From: Bacteroidota bacterium | GTDB lineage: Bacteria; Bacteroidota; Ignavibacteria; UBA10030 | Assembly (NCBI GenBank): GCA_015661185.1 | Contig: JACVXU010000033.1 | Span: 1-40,159, forward strand | Reading direction: 5' to 3' | DNA: 40,159 nt | In this document: positions 18,241 through 27,247 of the stretch, one piece after another | How the letters are laid out: every line of letters begins with the position of its first letter | How positions within the stretch are numbered: position 1 is the first letter of the stretch | Notes under the pieces: model-generated | What the model was told of the DNA's origin: nothing | Seen by the model: only the letters and a program-made list of their open reading frames with translations | The model's database searches: none | Translations under genes and position numbers: made by a program

Positions 18241-19080
18241 TCAGTCCTTGATTCGTAAAATCGTTTCTTCCAAGAGTGCAGTAAAGATCTCCTTCACACG
18301 ACCAGCTGCTACCGCAACCTCTTCATGTGATAACCGCCCCTCCGACAATCCAGCTGCCATGTTTGAGATGAGTGAGATTGCCCCTGTCCGCATACCGAGT
18401 TCTGTGGCAAGAATGACCTCCGGAACCGTCGACATCCCGACAGCGTCAGCACCCAGTCTGCGTAACATCTCAATCTCCGCTTTCGTTTCATATGACGGAC
18501 CCTTCAGCCAGCAGTACGTTCCACGACGGAGAGTGATCCCAAGAACTGCGGACGCATCTGTGATGTAACCAGAAATCTGTTTATCAAGATAGTGTGGGAC
18601 GCTTGCGTGGAAGAGAGTTGTGGTTGAGGAGTGATTTTCTTGATGAGGGTTCAAGAAAGACAGATCCATGAAATCCTCTATCAGCATCAGGTCTCCCTCG
18701 GAGAAAGCGGGGTTGATGCCTCCCGCAGCATTCGTTGCCAGAAGGAAACGAGCGCCAAGAGCTTTGGCCACAGAGATAGGAAAGGTCGTAGCCTTCAGAT
18801 CGTTGGTTTCGAAGAAATGAACGCGACCTTTGAATATCAGCAGAGGAAGGGATTCCTTGGTTCCAGTCTTCAGCTTTCCAAAAATCAGTTTGCCCTCGTG
18901 TCCGGCCACACTTGAAATGGGGTAGGAGGGGATGGAACTGGCGGTGATCTCAATCGGGTCAACAACGCGATCGGCGAAATCACCGAGTCCGGAACCGAGA
19001 ACGACAGCCACAGCGGGTCTTTGAGTGATACGCGAAGTTATGTGCGTTATCGCCTTTTCCAGCCTGGAATTATCTGTCAA
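18241..19080 (-). CDS. punA: Purine-nucleoside phosphorylase
   Basis: This enzyme cleaves inosine, guanosine and their deoxy forms with phosphate to give the base and (deoxy)ribose 1-phosphate. The trimeric PNP family motifs are present: VVLGSGLG, the GRVHFFE loop, ATNAAGGIN (phosphate/base region), GPSYETKAE and VGMSTVPEVILA. Length (279) fits the family. The first possible start after an in-frame stop is TTG 19080, with GAGGA immediately before it. The spacing is unusually short, so the exact start is uncertain. It lies 144 bases downstream of tdk, and that interval shows no gene or clear hairpin. With cdd and tdk it forms a nucleoside salvage group. Confidence 0.92.
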   Translation of the reverse strand: MTDNSRLEKAITHITSRITQRPAVAVVLGSGLGDFADRVVDPIEITASSIPSYPISSVAGHEGKLIFGKLKTGTKESLPLLIFKGRVHFFETNDLKATTFPISVAKALGARFLLATNAAGGINPAFSEGDLMLIEDFMDLSFLNPHQENHSSTTTLFHASVPHYLDKQISGYITDASAVLGITLRRGTYCWLKGPSYETKAEIEMLRRLGADAVGMSTVPEVILATELGMRTGAISLISNMAAGLSEGRLSHEEVAVAAGRVKEIFTALLEETILRIKD

Positions 19081-19224
19081 TCCTCATTTCCCTCTTGTTG
19101 GAGATTGTGATCTGCTAAATCGGGTCGCTCGCGACTTTCGAGGACTGCTCTGCGAAAGAACCACTTGCGTCCGCTGCTGGCGTTACAACGAATGGGCGGG
19201 GACTCCGGGGCAGGAAATGATCAA

Positions 19225-19800
19225 CTACTCCGAAGGAGGCTCAAAACAGTGCCGACAACGGGCTTCGTAGATGTCTTTCGCACCAACAACAACGCGATCG
19301 GCATGGTGCGTCTTGCGCTGTGTCCGATCTGCCGGATTTCCGCACACAACGCAGATGGCCAAAGTCTTTGTGATGTATTCAGCGACCGCCAAAAGTTGCG
19401 GCATCGGCTCAAAAGGTTTGCCTCTGTAATCCTGATCCAATCCCGCTACGATTACGCGCTTGCCCTTATTCGCGAGCAATTCACACACGTCTACGAGATT
19501 GGCTTTGAAGAACTGACCTTCATCGACACCAATAACCTGCGCATCCTTGCTGAGTTCGATGATTTCTGAAGCATCCTCTACCACCTGCGAGGTCAACGAC
19601 TGCTCGCTGTGTGATACGATATGTTGGGCGCTGTACCTGTTGTCAATCCGCGGTTTGAATATCGCCACCTTCTGCTTCGCTATTTCAGCCCTCCGTAGAC
19701 GTCGTATCAATTCTTCTGTCTTGCCGCTGAACATGCAGCCGCAAACGACTTCGATCCATCCCGTATTGCGCGGAACACTGTGGAGCTCTGACGTATCCAT
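19225..19800 (-). CDS. tdk: Thymidine kinase
   Basis: Tdk phosphorylates thymidine with ATP for dTMP salvage. The 191-residue type II thymidine kinase has the P-loop GCMFSGKT (21-28), the Walker B-like [10 protein letters not shown], the lasso/substrate region [13 protein letters not shown] and a zinc ribbon of four cysteines, CVVC and CRHC near the C-terminus. It starts three bases after the cdd stop. The cdd-tdk pairing makes sense, because deamination of deoxycytidine and phosphorylation of thymidine both feed pyrimidine deoxynucleotide salvage. Confidence 0.95.
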   Translation of the reverse strand: MDTSELHSVPRNTGWIEVVCGCMFSGKTEELIRRLRRAEIAKQKVAIFKPRIDNRYSAQHIVSHSEQSLTSQVVEDASEIIELSKDAQVIGVDEGQFFKANLVDVCELLANKGKRVIVAGLDQDYRGKPFEPMPQLLAVAEYITKTLAICVVCGNPADRTQRKTHHADRVVVGAKDIYEARCRHCFEPPSE

Positions 19801-19803
19801 TCT

Positions 19804-20223
19804 CTACCTGCTTTTTTTCCTCGTTCGTTCGAGATTCTTCTGGCCAAACGCGTGCGGGAGAAGTTCTCGCATCTTGAGCACTTTGACCTTCCCTTTTCCG
19901 TTGACCATCAGAAAGTCAATATTGCCGGCGAGATCCATCAGTACCTGGCGGCAAGCGCCGCAAGGGGGAGTATATCCGGGATCGTCTGAGACCACCGCTA
20001 TCGCCTTGAAGTGATGGTCACCTTCCGATATCGCTTTGAAAATCGCGGTGCGTTCAGCACATATCGTCAACGCGTACGTGCTTATTTCCACGTTGCAGCC
20101 TTTGTAGATCTTGCCGTTCGATGCCAGCAACGCTGCACCCACCCGGAACCGGGAATAGGGTGCATACGCTCGCTTCTTTGCGGCCAAGGCATCCTTGACG
20201 AGCTTCTCGTATTCAGGTCGCAC
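19804..20223 (-). CDS. cdd: Cytidine deaminase
   Basis: Cdd deaminates cytidine and deoxycytidine to uridine forms. The zinc site is visible: CAE (55-57) in TICAERTA, with the proton-shuttle glutamate, and PCGAC (87-91). YAPYSRFRVGAALL and the N-E substrate motif in GCNVEIS are typical. I start the gene at GTG 20223, which gives 139 residues beginning MRPEYEKLVKDAL, as in homologues. The longer frame to ATG 20319 is unlikely: that ATG lies inside the -35 element of a good promoter (20291-20319), so the extra 32 residues would not be transcribed. GAGG lies about 12 bases upstream of the GTG. It is the first gene of the cdd-tdk-punA-bshC run. Confidence 0.92.
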   Translation of the reverse strand: MRPEYEKLVKDALAAKKRAYAPYSRFRVGAALLASNGKIYKGCNVEISTYALTICAERTAIFKAISEGDHHFKAIAVVSDDPGYTPPCGACRQVLMDLAGNIDFLMVNGKGKVKVLKMRELLPHAFGQKNLERTRKKSR

Positions 20224-20290
20224 TTCTGAATTTCGCCTCGTTGTTGCCGAATGTGAATCCTGGATTCTCCGACACTCAGAAAACCGTGAA

Positions 20291-20319
20291 AATATAGGCA
20301 AGATTGGACTGAAATGCAA
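20291..20319 (-). promoter_or_regulatory. Putative promoter of the cdd-tdk-punA-bshC run
   Basis: On the minus strand TTGCAT (20319-20314) is followed after 17 bp by TATATT (20296-20291), the same layout as the promoters of rimP, the PASTA gene and lrp-glnA. A start site near 20284 would leave a leader of about 60 bases before GTG 20223. A 14-bp inverted repeat TCCGGT-GG-ACCGGA (20328-20341) lies just upstream of the -35 and could bind a regulator. Confidence 0.6.
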
Positions 20320-20410
20320 TTGAGTCGTCCGGTGGACCGGAGAAGGTGGGGACCTCGGGATACGATGTTCTCAATCCGACTCCGTGACGATTACCAGTTG
20401 GAACGAATTG

Positions 20411-21109
20411 TCAGGCAGACGGGACTTGCCGCAGCTCGATGAGAGAGAGTGTTTCAAAGAAGAGTCTCTTCGTCTTGACGATCTGAAAAGTGAACTGGTT
20501 TTCCTCGAATGGCTGCAAGCACGCATAGATATCGATATCAGAGGTTAGCACAACAACAACCGACGCCCCGGGAAGAAGGAACTTGGGCAGATCCCTCGCC
20601 AATCTTACCATGAAACTGTTAGCATGACCACCTCTGAATGCCTTCTCTGCAATAGTCTTTGCTTCTCCGCCATAGAAAGGTGGATTGCTGAAAACAAAAT
20701 CAAAACCATGCACCGCCGGATCCAATCGATCCAAAACGTCACTTTCGAGAGCACAAATATTATCAGCGAGACCGTTTTGCCGGGCATTCACAGAAGTGGC
20801 CCTAATAGCAGCTGGATTGATGTCAATGCTTGTTACACTACCCCGAGCGCGCGCTGCAGCAAGAGAGAGAATGCCCGAGCCGCATCCAATGTCGAGAATT
20901 CGCTTCCCGCGGAGAGGCATCGTTTGAATGAACTCCGCGAAGAATTTACTCGTGAAATAGAATTTCGGGTGGAAGACGGTTGGAGGTACAACAATTGAAA
21001 ACCCGAGTAGATCAGTCGTGACAGTCCTTGACGTGGTCGGCTTCACCCATCCGTAATATGCGATGAGAAACAAAATACGTCGGATGGTTTTCATGATGCG
21101 GATGTGCAC
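20411..21109 (-). CDS. Class I SAM-dependent methyltransferase (N-methylase-like NPPFY motif)
   Basis: The protein has a Rossmann methyltransferase core with motif I RILDIGCGSGILSLA (about 70-84), the acidic end of strand 2 in SIDINPAAI, and motif IV SNPPFY (141-146). NPPY/F motifs occur in enzymes methylating exocyclic or amide nitrogens (HemK/PrmC, RsmC, MTS families), so an N-methyl target in RNA or protein is possible. An N-terminal hydrophobic segment (ILFLIAYYGWV) precedes the core. The substrate is not recognisable. The start may be ATG 21109 or ATG 21094. It follows the radical SAM gene 39 bases upstream and may end the cluster transcript; it could also be an unrelated housekeeping methylase. 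Confidence 0.75.
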   Translation of the reverse strand: MHIRIMKTIRRILFLIAYYGWVKPTTSRTVTTDLLGFSIVVPPTVFHPKFYFTSKFFAEFIQTMPLRGKRILDIGCGSGILSLAAARARGSVTSIDINPAAIRATSVNARQNGLADNICALESDVLDRLDPAVHGFDFVFSNPPFYGGEAKTIAEKAFRGGHANSFMVRLARDLPKFLLPGASVVVVLTSDIDIYACLQPFEENQFTFQIVKTKRLFFETLSLIELRQVPSA

Positions 21110-21148
21110 GACAATAAGGGATCTAACGAACTGATAATCGAAAACAGG

Positions 21149-22618
21149 TCAAAATCCTTCTATCTCAGGCTGTCGATATCTGAAAAGGCGTTGCATCACT
21201 GCGAGTTCGTACGGGGCTGTATAGATCTTCATCTTGTAGCGCCAGGACCCGAGCAAATGCAGGAGTTGTCGACGGAAACGCGTGAGCTTCAAATCGGAAT
21301 TCGTCGGGGAGTATGCATTTAATACCCGCTCGAAGTTTTTGATCAGCGCGATATTGTTCCGTTTGAGCCACGGTGTTACCGGATTTTTGCGCAAATCATG
21401 GAGCTGCCACTGTGGAAGGAGCCAATCGTCCAATTTCTCAGGGAATTGAAATCCCTGACTCTGTGAGGCGTGAAAAAGATCAGACTCCTGAAAATGCACA
21501 GGAGAGTAGGTATAAATGACGATCTCACTCTCAGGATTTATTTCTTTGATCTTTCGAATGTAATGAATATCCTGCTCAAGATCGTCTTGAACGGAGTTTG
21601 TAGGGTTGCCGAGAACGAAGGACAACTCCGGCACAATCTTGTAGAACTTCATTTTATCAACGAGCGCGAGCACAGTGTCGGGAGTTTGCGTTCCCCCTTT
21701 GTTCATCAGGTTCAGGACCTGTTGAGAACTTGATTCCGCGCCGAAGAAGATCATTTTGCATCCGGATCGCTGCAACATCTTCCAGGTGGCATCGTCATAC
21801 TGCAGCATCGTATCCGGGCGGGCTTCGCCCCACCAGCCAAAATCCTGCCCGACAATACGCTCTGCAAATTCAAATGTGCGCCGTTCCGACGTGAAGAAGT
21901 TGTTGTCGTGAAATTCAACTGCGTTGACGTTGAAGTTCTTTTTGAACCAGACCAGGTCATTCGCAATTCGTTCAGGCGCCAAGCCAATCCACCGCGCCTT
22001 GTAGACCGCAGCCACAGCACAAAATCCGCAGAGGAACGGGCAGCCTACACTTGAGTGGTAGTTGACAGTCCGAGTTCCGAGATATGTTTTCCCGATGTAA
22101 GGAGTGATATTCAGCTTTGAATAGGGAAGGGGAGGCAGATCGTTGGGATCGATGAGTTCTTGTTTCTGATTGTGCTGAATGGACCCGGCCTTGTACGACA
22201 ATCCTCGAATAAGGCTGAGGTCGCCACCGATCTCCAGAGAGTCAATCAAACTTCGAAAAGATAAGTTACCCTGATCACGGATGACAAAATCGACATAGGG
22301 AGCTCTCAAGACCACATTCGTATGTAAGGTCGGGAAATAGCCTCCCCAGATTATTTTGACAGAAGGGAAACGCTCCCGGATCATCCTGGAGAGGAGAATC
22401 GACTGGTGCAGTTGAGGGCCAGGCATGACAGTAAAACCCACGTATCGTATCGATCGCTCAACGATGAGCTTCGTCAAAGTGGTGGCGATATCCCTATCAA
22501 TGTTCCCGTCAAGAATATCATAGGAGTATCGTCCCTCCAATGAAGCTCCAATGGAAAGGAGAGAAAGCGGGATTCTATATCGCCAGTTCGTCGCGTGCGG
22601 ATTTACGAGAGCAATCAT
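21149..22618 (-). CDS. B12-binding-domain radical SAM protein
   Basis: The 489-residue protein has an N-terminal cobalamin-binding-type Rossmann domain (about 1-140; LVNPHATNWRYRIPLSLLSI, then KIIWGGYFPTLHT). A radical SAM domain follows with the cluster cysteines C193, C197 and C200 in CPFLCGFC. The segment FFGAESSSQQVLNLMNKGG and the B12-radical SAM layout resemble BchE/HpnP/HpnR-like enzymes, which carry out methylations, cyclisations and other radical reactions on unactivated carbons. The C-terminal 120 residues are helical and not assigned. The start lies four bases after the GT87 gene, so translation is coupled. The reaction is not predictable. It is more distant from the two other radical SAM proteins in this cluster than they are from each other. 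Confidence 0.85.
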   Translation of the reverse strand: MIALVNPHATNWRYRIPLSLLSIGASLEGRYSYDILDGNIDRDIATTLTKLIVERSIRYVGFTVMPGPQLHQSILLSRMIRERFPSVKIIWGGYFPTLHTNVVLRAPYVDFVIRDQGNLSFRSLIDSLEIGGDLSLIRGLSYKAGSIQHNQKQELIDPNDLPPLPYSKLNITPYIGKTYLGTRTVNYHSSVGCPFLCGFCAVAAVYKARWIGLAPERIANDLVWFKKNFNVNAVEFHDNNFFTSERRTFEFAERIVGQDFGWWGEARPDTMLQYDDATWKMLQRSGCKMIFFGAESSSQQVLNLMNKGGTQTPDTVLALVDKMKFYKIVPELSFVLGNPTNSVQDDLEQDIHYIRKIKEINPESEIVIYTYSPVHFQESDLFHASQSQGFQFPEKLDDWLLPQWQLHDLRKNPVTPWLKRNNIALIKNFERVLNAYSPTNSDLKLTRFRRQLLHLLGSWRYKMKIYTAPYELAVMQRLFRYRQPEIEGF

Positions 22619-22622
22619 TTGA

Positions 22623-23861
22623 TCATGACGAAATAGGATGAGGATTTTTGTGCCAGCCGTCTGACTTGACCAGGCCGGTGATCGTCAGGAAGAGACCCAG
22701 GAGCAGGTAAAGCCGGGGATATGCAAGAAGTTTCCAGGCACGTTCCAGGCTCAACGCCTCCAGAGCGCCTGCTGGTACTCCCCCGAGCCCACAAAAGCAG
22801 ATTAGGACAAGAGCCAATGGAACAAACTGTCTGGACTCGAGCAGGATAGAACTCAATATGGCAACTGGAATCGTGAGCACCAGGAAATGATACGTTGCTG
22901 TCGCAGGAGCTACGAGCAACGCAAAGGAGAAGAGGATTCCGACAAAGAACGAAAAGTGCGCTCCCTGCTTGAATCCGATTCGAGCGGCACGGAGCAGAAC
23001 CAATGTCAGGCCGGTGATGACCAACCCCCTGGCATAAGAAAATCCAGCGGACCAATCGACAAACGGATGCGGGTTAAGGGGATAGTCTTTGACAAAAAGG
23101 GACCTCAATAGGCTGTTCCAGGATTGATACGTGGCAGAAAAAGGATTCACCATCTGGCCATCAAGATGTTCGACCAAGACTACACGGAGAAATGAACTAT
23201 GCAGGGCAGGTCCCAAGGTCAGCACACTGACACCGAGCACAACAAGAACTGCGAGTGCAGTACTCGCTGCGGCGATCCAACGCTTTTCAAACAGGAAGAA
23301 GACAACCAAAGCCAGGGGGAAATACTTGATCGGAATGAATAGTCCGGCCAGTATGCCACTCAGCACATCTTTCTTTTGTGTGTAGAACCGAATGCTGAAA
23401 GCGAGACAGAGTGTCAAGAGAAGATAGGATTGGCCGAGATAGAAATTGTTGATGAGTGCGAAGCCTGAACCAAGCAGAACCAGGAAGGAATGGGAATAGT
23501 CAAGCTTGCTGAGCCTGGAAAGCACCGATACCAGGGCGGCCAGGATGCCCAGATTAATCACGGTCCAGAGTGTCTTGGCTGTTCGCATGTCAAAGAATGC
23601 CAGCGGCACCATCAGAAGTGCGGTGGGAGGAGGAAAGGGCTGGAAGATTCCTCCTTCAGGGCCTCCCAACATTCTTGCTCGTTGGCTGAACCATTGGGAG
23701 TCATAGAGCCTTTCAACGTTTCGGCTCTCGTGGACCAGCACATACGAACTTGTATAGTAGTTCGAAAAATCTGTCCCGATCGTAGTAAACGCCGGTATGA
23801 TTCCTTTCACGAGGAGCAGAATGGTGAGTGCCACCATGAGAAACACTCTCGCAGCTTTCAT
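22623..23861 (-). CDS. GT87-type integral membrane glycosyltransferase (DUF2029)
   Basis: The 412-residue protein is very hydrophobic, with about nine or ten transmembrane segments, starting with one at residues 6-25. The DUF2029/GT87 hallmarks are present: an acidic residue after the first helix in GTDFSNYYTSS, FPPPTALLMVPLAFF, GQSYLLLTL and IPIKYFPLAL. Characterised GT87 members (mycobacterial PimE and relatives) are GT-C transferases using polyprenyl-phosphate sugars on the outer face of the inner membrane. Donor and acceptor here are unknown. The start overlaps the GT9 stop by four bases, and the next gene begins four bases downstream, so it is embedded in the operon. Confidence 0.82.
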   Translation of the reverse strand: MKAARVFLMVALTILLLVKGIIPAFTTIGTDFSNYYTSSYVLVHESRNVERLYDSQWFSQRARMLGGPEGGIFQPFPPPTALLMVPLAFFDMRTAKTLWTVINLGILAALVSVLSRLSKLDYSHSFLVLLGSGFALINNFYLGQSYLLLTLCLAFSIRFYTQKKDVLSGILAGLFIPIKYFPLALVVFFLFEKRWIAAASTALAVLVVLGVSVLTLGPALHSSFLRVVLVEHLDGQMVNPFSATYQSWNSLLRSLFVKDYPLNPHPFVDWSAGFSYARGLVITGLTLVLLRAARIGFKQGAHFSFFVGILFSFALLVAPATATYHFLVLTIPVAILSSILLESRQFVPLALVLICFCGLGGVPAGALEALSLERAWKLLAYPRLYLLLGLFLTITGLVKSDGWHKNPHPISS

Positions 23862-25045
23862 GAAGCCGCCTCCATCAACGTTTCGTTCGAAACGTCCTCC
23901 CTCAAGAGAACGCGGGCTGCATCGACGACTTGTTCAACCGAGATGTCTCTCATACATTTTGCATTGATCGGGCACCGGAACACTTTTGCATTGTACACGT
24001 TCAGACACGGGCTGCAGGGGAGGGATGCAAAAAGATTGATGGACTTGTTGCCGAGAGGGCCGTAGAATTCAGGAGACTCGGGACCAAACAGCGCGACAGT
24101 CGACAACCCGACCGCAGCCGCAATGTGCATCGGTCCGCTGTCATTTGTTATCAGGAGCCTGGCTCGGGAGAAGAGAGCCATGAGTTCCTTAAGAGTCAAT
24201 TGTCCGGCGAGGTTCACAATGCGGGTCGATCTGAACATCATCTTTTCGACAACGCCCTCGACGTAGGCCCTTTCCTCAACTGAGCCAATGAGGCAGAAAA
24301 GGGCATCTGGATTGTCCAGCTGAAGTATGTCGATTGTGCGTGCAAAGCAGTCGCCACTCCAGCGCCGGTCAAGTGAAGTCTCACCAGCATTTGCATCAAC
24401 GCAGATAATCTCTTCATGCGGAGAAGCTGCAGGCAATCCGGGAAGAGTACCACTCGCGGCTTCATTGATGCGAATGCGGGGGAGCACAAGATCCGAGCCA
24501 TCGATCCCAAGTGGAGCTACTGTGCGCAGGAATGTTTTTGACACATGGCGATCGTTCTTGAGAGAGATCGAATCTGTCAGGTTCCATGATCGCCAGCGCG
24601 TCGGAAGAGCAAAGCCAATGTGCTTTCCTGGTCGGGCAATTGCCCCCAAGAATGTAGAGAACTTCGAGAAAAACTCGAGATCGAGGACGACATCGATCTT
24701 GGTCGTAACCAGCCGGCTCACGATGACGACGAACGATTTAAGAAAAGAGCGGGGCGTCCGTGCGTCGATGAGCCATCGCTCATCGATCATGGGTATCTCT
24801 TCGACAAGCTCAGAATTTGACGAAAACGTGAGAAAGGTGACTCTTGCCTCTGGAAACTGTATCCGCAATAGTCGAAGCGCAGGAGTGGCCAGCAGGATGC
24901 TCCCAAGTCCGAAGAACTTAATGACCAGAATCGATTCGACAGTCTCCCCAGCCCTCCGCTTGAACATCATTCTGACAAGTCCGGAGATCCAACAGAGCGG
25001 GAGGCCGAGAAATCGGTCAATGTGACGCATAGATGAGATCCTCAT
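23858..25045 (-). CDS. Glycosyltransferase family 9 (heptosyltransferase-like)
   Basis: The 395-residue protein has the GT-B fold of family 9. An N-terminal half begins with ILVIKFFGLGSILLATPALRLL, equivalent to the GD(A)xLxTP motif of heptosyltransferases. A C-terminal half contains LITNDSGPMHIAAAVGLSTVALFGP, the classic GT9 donor-binding segment (read here in two parts around residues 300-325). A cysteine-rich loop, SLPCSPCLNVYNAKVFRCP, with further cysteine after it, is found in many GT9 proteins. Family members add heptose or other sugars to lipopolysaccharide core or similar glycans at the cytoplasmic face. The start overlaps the methyltransferase stop by four bases. Acceptor and donor are unknown. 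Confidence 0.87.
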   Translation of the reverse strand: MRISSMRHIDRFLGLPLCWISGLVRMMFKRRAGETVESILVIKFFGLGSILLATPALRLLRIQFPEARVTFLTFSSNSELVEEIPMIDERWLIDARTPRSFLKSFVVIVSRLVTTKIDVVLDLEFFSKFSTFLGAIARPGKHIGFALPTRWRSWNLTDSISLKNDRHVSKTFLRTVAPLGIDGSDLVLPRIRINEAASGTLPGLPAASPHEEIICVDANAGETSLDRRWSGDCFARTIDILQLDNPDALFCLIGSVEERAYVEGVVEKMMFRSTRIVNLAGQLTLKELMALFSRARLLITNDSGPMHIAAAVGLSTVALFGPESPEFYGPLGNKSINLFASLPCSPCLNVYNAKVFRCPINAKCMRDISVEQVVDAARVLLREDVSNETLMEAAS

Positions 25046-25851
25046 CGCAGCCTCTTTCGGAGGACCATCACATTATGATCACCGATGGATCGGAGAACAG
25101 GGAGACGGCAAAGCAGGTCATCGATAGCCTCTAGTCCAGCTGTGAGTGCTGGGAAGCGCTTTGCAGCCTTCCAGGCATGAGGTGGAGGGCTGAACACGTT
25201 TAGGCCAAATGTCTCTATGACCTCAAATCCGGCTGAGAACGCCCGAGCCACCTGCCCGGGAGAGTAGTAGTAGACTGTGAAGCTGATGCCATTCAGTTGA
25301 GTTACCGTTCCGGCTCGATTCAGCCTACGGAGCGCCTTTTTGAAATCTCTCCTAATCGCGAAAGAGAAGGTCTCCCACAAGGAGAATGACGGCATCACGA
25401 CTGCGATGAAGTACCCGCCTGGCTTGAGCCGGTCTGCAACTTGTTTCCCCACCTCTGTGAGGTCCCGCGTGCAATTCAGCCCGCCGAAGTTTGAGAGGAC
25501 CAGATCAAATTCATTCGCTGCGATATGATCGAGGTTCTCATAGGATGCTACAAGGAACTGAGCATTTGGGAGCCCTTGAGATTTCCGGTTGGCTTCTGCT
25601 ATCATTCGAGACGAAAGATCAACCGCAACAATTGAAAAACCTTTTTCCGCAAGATGGATCCCGTCTGTCCCGGTCCCGCAATTGATATCCAAAATCTTTG
25701 CCGGAGGACGCACCCAGAAATCAATCGTTGAATAGATTTTTTGGCGAAGTCTCTCGCTAATTGCATTGTGCCCGAACAATGCGTCATATTGCCCGGCAAG
25801 GGAATCGAATGCTGATGCAACTTCGGGATGATCGTGTGCCAGTTGCGCCAT
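25042..25851 (-). CDS. Class I SAM-dependent methyltransferase
   Basis: The 269-residue protein is a small-molecule-type methyltransferase. It has motif I AKILDINCGTGTDGIHLA (about 51-68), motif II VAVDLSSRMI, motif IV FDLVLSNFGGLNC and motif VI LKPGGYFIAV. The unusual N in DINCGTG replaces the more common V/L/I-G pair. The start is taken as ATG 25851, four bases after the stop of the upstream radical SAM gene; the longer frame would run back into that gene. The region after the core (PGQVARAFSAGFEVIETFG) resembles ubiquinone/menaquinone- or sugar-methyltransferase tails. The target is unknown but probably shared with the surrounding glycosyltransferase and radical SAM genes. Confidence 0.83.
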   Translation of the reverse strand: MAQLAHDHPEVASAFDSLAGQYDALFGHNAISERLRQKIYSTIDFWVRPPAKILDINCGTGTDGIHLAEKGFSIVAVDLSSRMIAEANRKSQGLPNAQFLVASYENLDHIAANEFDLVLSNFGGLNCTRDLTEVGKQVADRLKPGGYFIAVVMPSFSLWETFSFAIRRDFKKALRRLNRAGTVTQLNGISFTVYYYSPGQVARAFSAGFEVIETFGLNVFSPPPHAWKAAKRFPALTAGLEAIDDLLCRLPVLRSIGDHNVMVLRKRLR

Positions 25852-25855
25852 GGTT

Positions 25856-27247
25856 TCAACTCTTCGAAAACTTCGTCGACAGCATACCGAGATGAGCAAC
25901 TTTTGCTTTCGTAAAAGCTGATACCCTGTCCAGCATCCGGCCATGCTTGCTGCTTGTCAACGAGTGGAAAAGGACTTCATTCGTCAATCTTCGCTGAGCA
26001 AACCAGTAAAAGAGGTCAGAATGTCTTCCTCGAATCCGCACATCTCTCTCAGTTCGTTCTTCCCAGGGCTTATTTGCCTCTACGAGTCCTTCGTTTTCGG
26101 TGTGATACGCCGTTCCTTTGATCGGATAGGCAACCGTGGTAAGAAATGTGTTGGCCTGCGTCAGTTTCAGATGGTCGATCGTTGCGTCGATGTCCTCGAT
26201 CGTTTCTCCTTCATATCCAAGCATCACGAAGAGGCCGGCTTCTATCCCATGACGCTGGGCACGTCGGGTGGCTTCTCGGATCTCGGCGACAGTGACTCCG
26301 CGAGACATCGCGTCAAGTACGCGTTGTGAACCGCTCTCGGAGCCAAACCAGATGCGAAAGCAACCCAGGTTCGCCATCACATCCATGACCTGCTCATTCA
26401 GGCGATCAGCCCGCGAAATGCACTCGAATGGTATATGCAAATTGCGCCGTTTCATCTCGGCCGCGTACTCGTGCAGCCATTTGTGGTTGATCGTGAAGAC
26501 ATCATCGGCAATCCACAGCATGTCGGGTTTGTAGCGGCTTACAACAAGCTCGATTTCATTCACCACGTTCTCGGGGCTTCGCCGCCGGTGAGAGAAGCCG
26601 TAGACTCCGTGGCTGCACCATTTACATGTGTAGGGACATCCGCGTGCCGTGATCAACGAAAGCGATCCTCGTCCGTGATGTGCGCGCCATGTCGACACAT
26701 AGCGATCAATGTCGATTGCCTCCCGATCAGGAAACGGAAGCGTATCGAGGTCCTGGACCAATGATCGCGGGGGAGTGCGTATGATAGTACCTGATTCGTC
26801 TCTGAAAGCAATCCCGTGAACATCGTGGAGTCGATGGACACCAGCCCTCACAATACTGTGCATGACAGATTCAGTTGTGATCTCTCCCTCGCCATTGATG
26901 ATCACATCAGCACCTGAGTCAATGAACTCTTTGGCGTAGGAAGATGGCTCCGGGCCACCAAGCAGGACTGTTGACCCGATGGATTTGCACAGTCTGATCA
27001 TCGCCAAAACGTTCAGCTTCGTCATCAGATTGCAGTAGATCCCGACGATCGAAGGGCGGTGTTCCCGGAGATAATCTGTGAAATCTTCCATGCGGCGAAA
27101 CGTCGAGTCGAACACGGTGACGTTCACCTCTTTGGACTTCAAGTATGCTGACAGATACAGGATCCCCAATGGCGGATATGGCTTCATCACGCGTTTCTCG
27201 TGTTCATCCTTCGCGAGGAAGTAACCATGGGTCAGAAGCAATTCCAT
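25856..27247 (-). CDS. B12-binding-domain radical SAM protein (paralogue of its upstream neighbour)
   Basis: The 463-residue protein has a cobalamin-binding-type domain (about 1-140; MKPYPPLGILYLSAYLKS, VLLGGPEPSSYAKEF, VIINGEGE) and a radical SAM domain with C204, C208 and C211 in RGCPYTCKWC. RSPENVVNEIE, WIADDVFTIN and FGSESGSQRVLDAMSRG follow the usual pattern of BchE/HpnR-like enzymes. It is clearly related to the gene directly upstream, with aligned blocks across both domains, so the pair probably arose by tandem duplication. Its ATG overlaps the upstream stop by one base (TGATG), a sign of translational coupling. The reaction is unknown. The all-intact domain set suggests it is functional. 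Confidence 0.87.
   Translation of the reverse strand: MELLLTHGYFLAKDEHEKRVMKPYPPLGILYLSAYLKSKEVNVTVFDSTFRRMEDFTDYLREHRPSIVGIYCNLMTKLNVLAMIRLCKSIGSTVLLGGPEPSSYAKEFIDSGADVIINGEGEITTESVMHSIVRAGVHRLHDVHGIAFRDESGTIIRTPPRSLVQDLDTLPFPDREAIDIDRYVSTWRAHHGRGSLSLITARGCPYTCKWCSHGVYGFSHRRRSPENVVNEIELVVSRYKPDMLWIADDVFTINHKWLHEYAAEMKRRNLHIPFECISRADRLNEQVMDVMANLGCFRIWFGSESGSQRVLDAMSRGVTVAEIREATRRAQRHGIEAGLFVMLGYEGETIEDIDATIDHLKLTQANTFLTTVAYPIKGTAYHTENEGLVEANKPWEERTERDVRIRGRHSDLFYWFAQRRLTNEVLFHSLTSSKHGRMLDRVSAFTKAKVAHLGMLSTKFSKS

Noticed and set aside
24327-25025. 232-codon plus-strand frame opposite the GT9 gene
   Set aside because: Arg/Ser-rich antisense translation of a clear glycosyltransferase gene.
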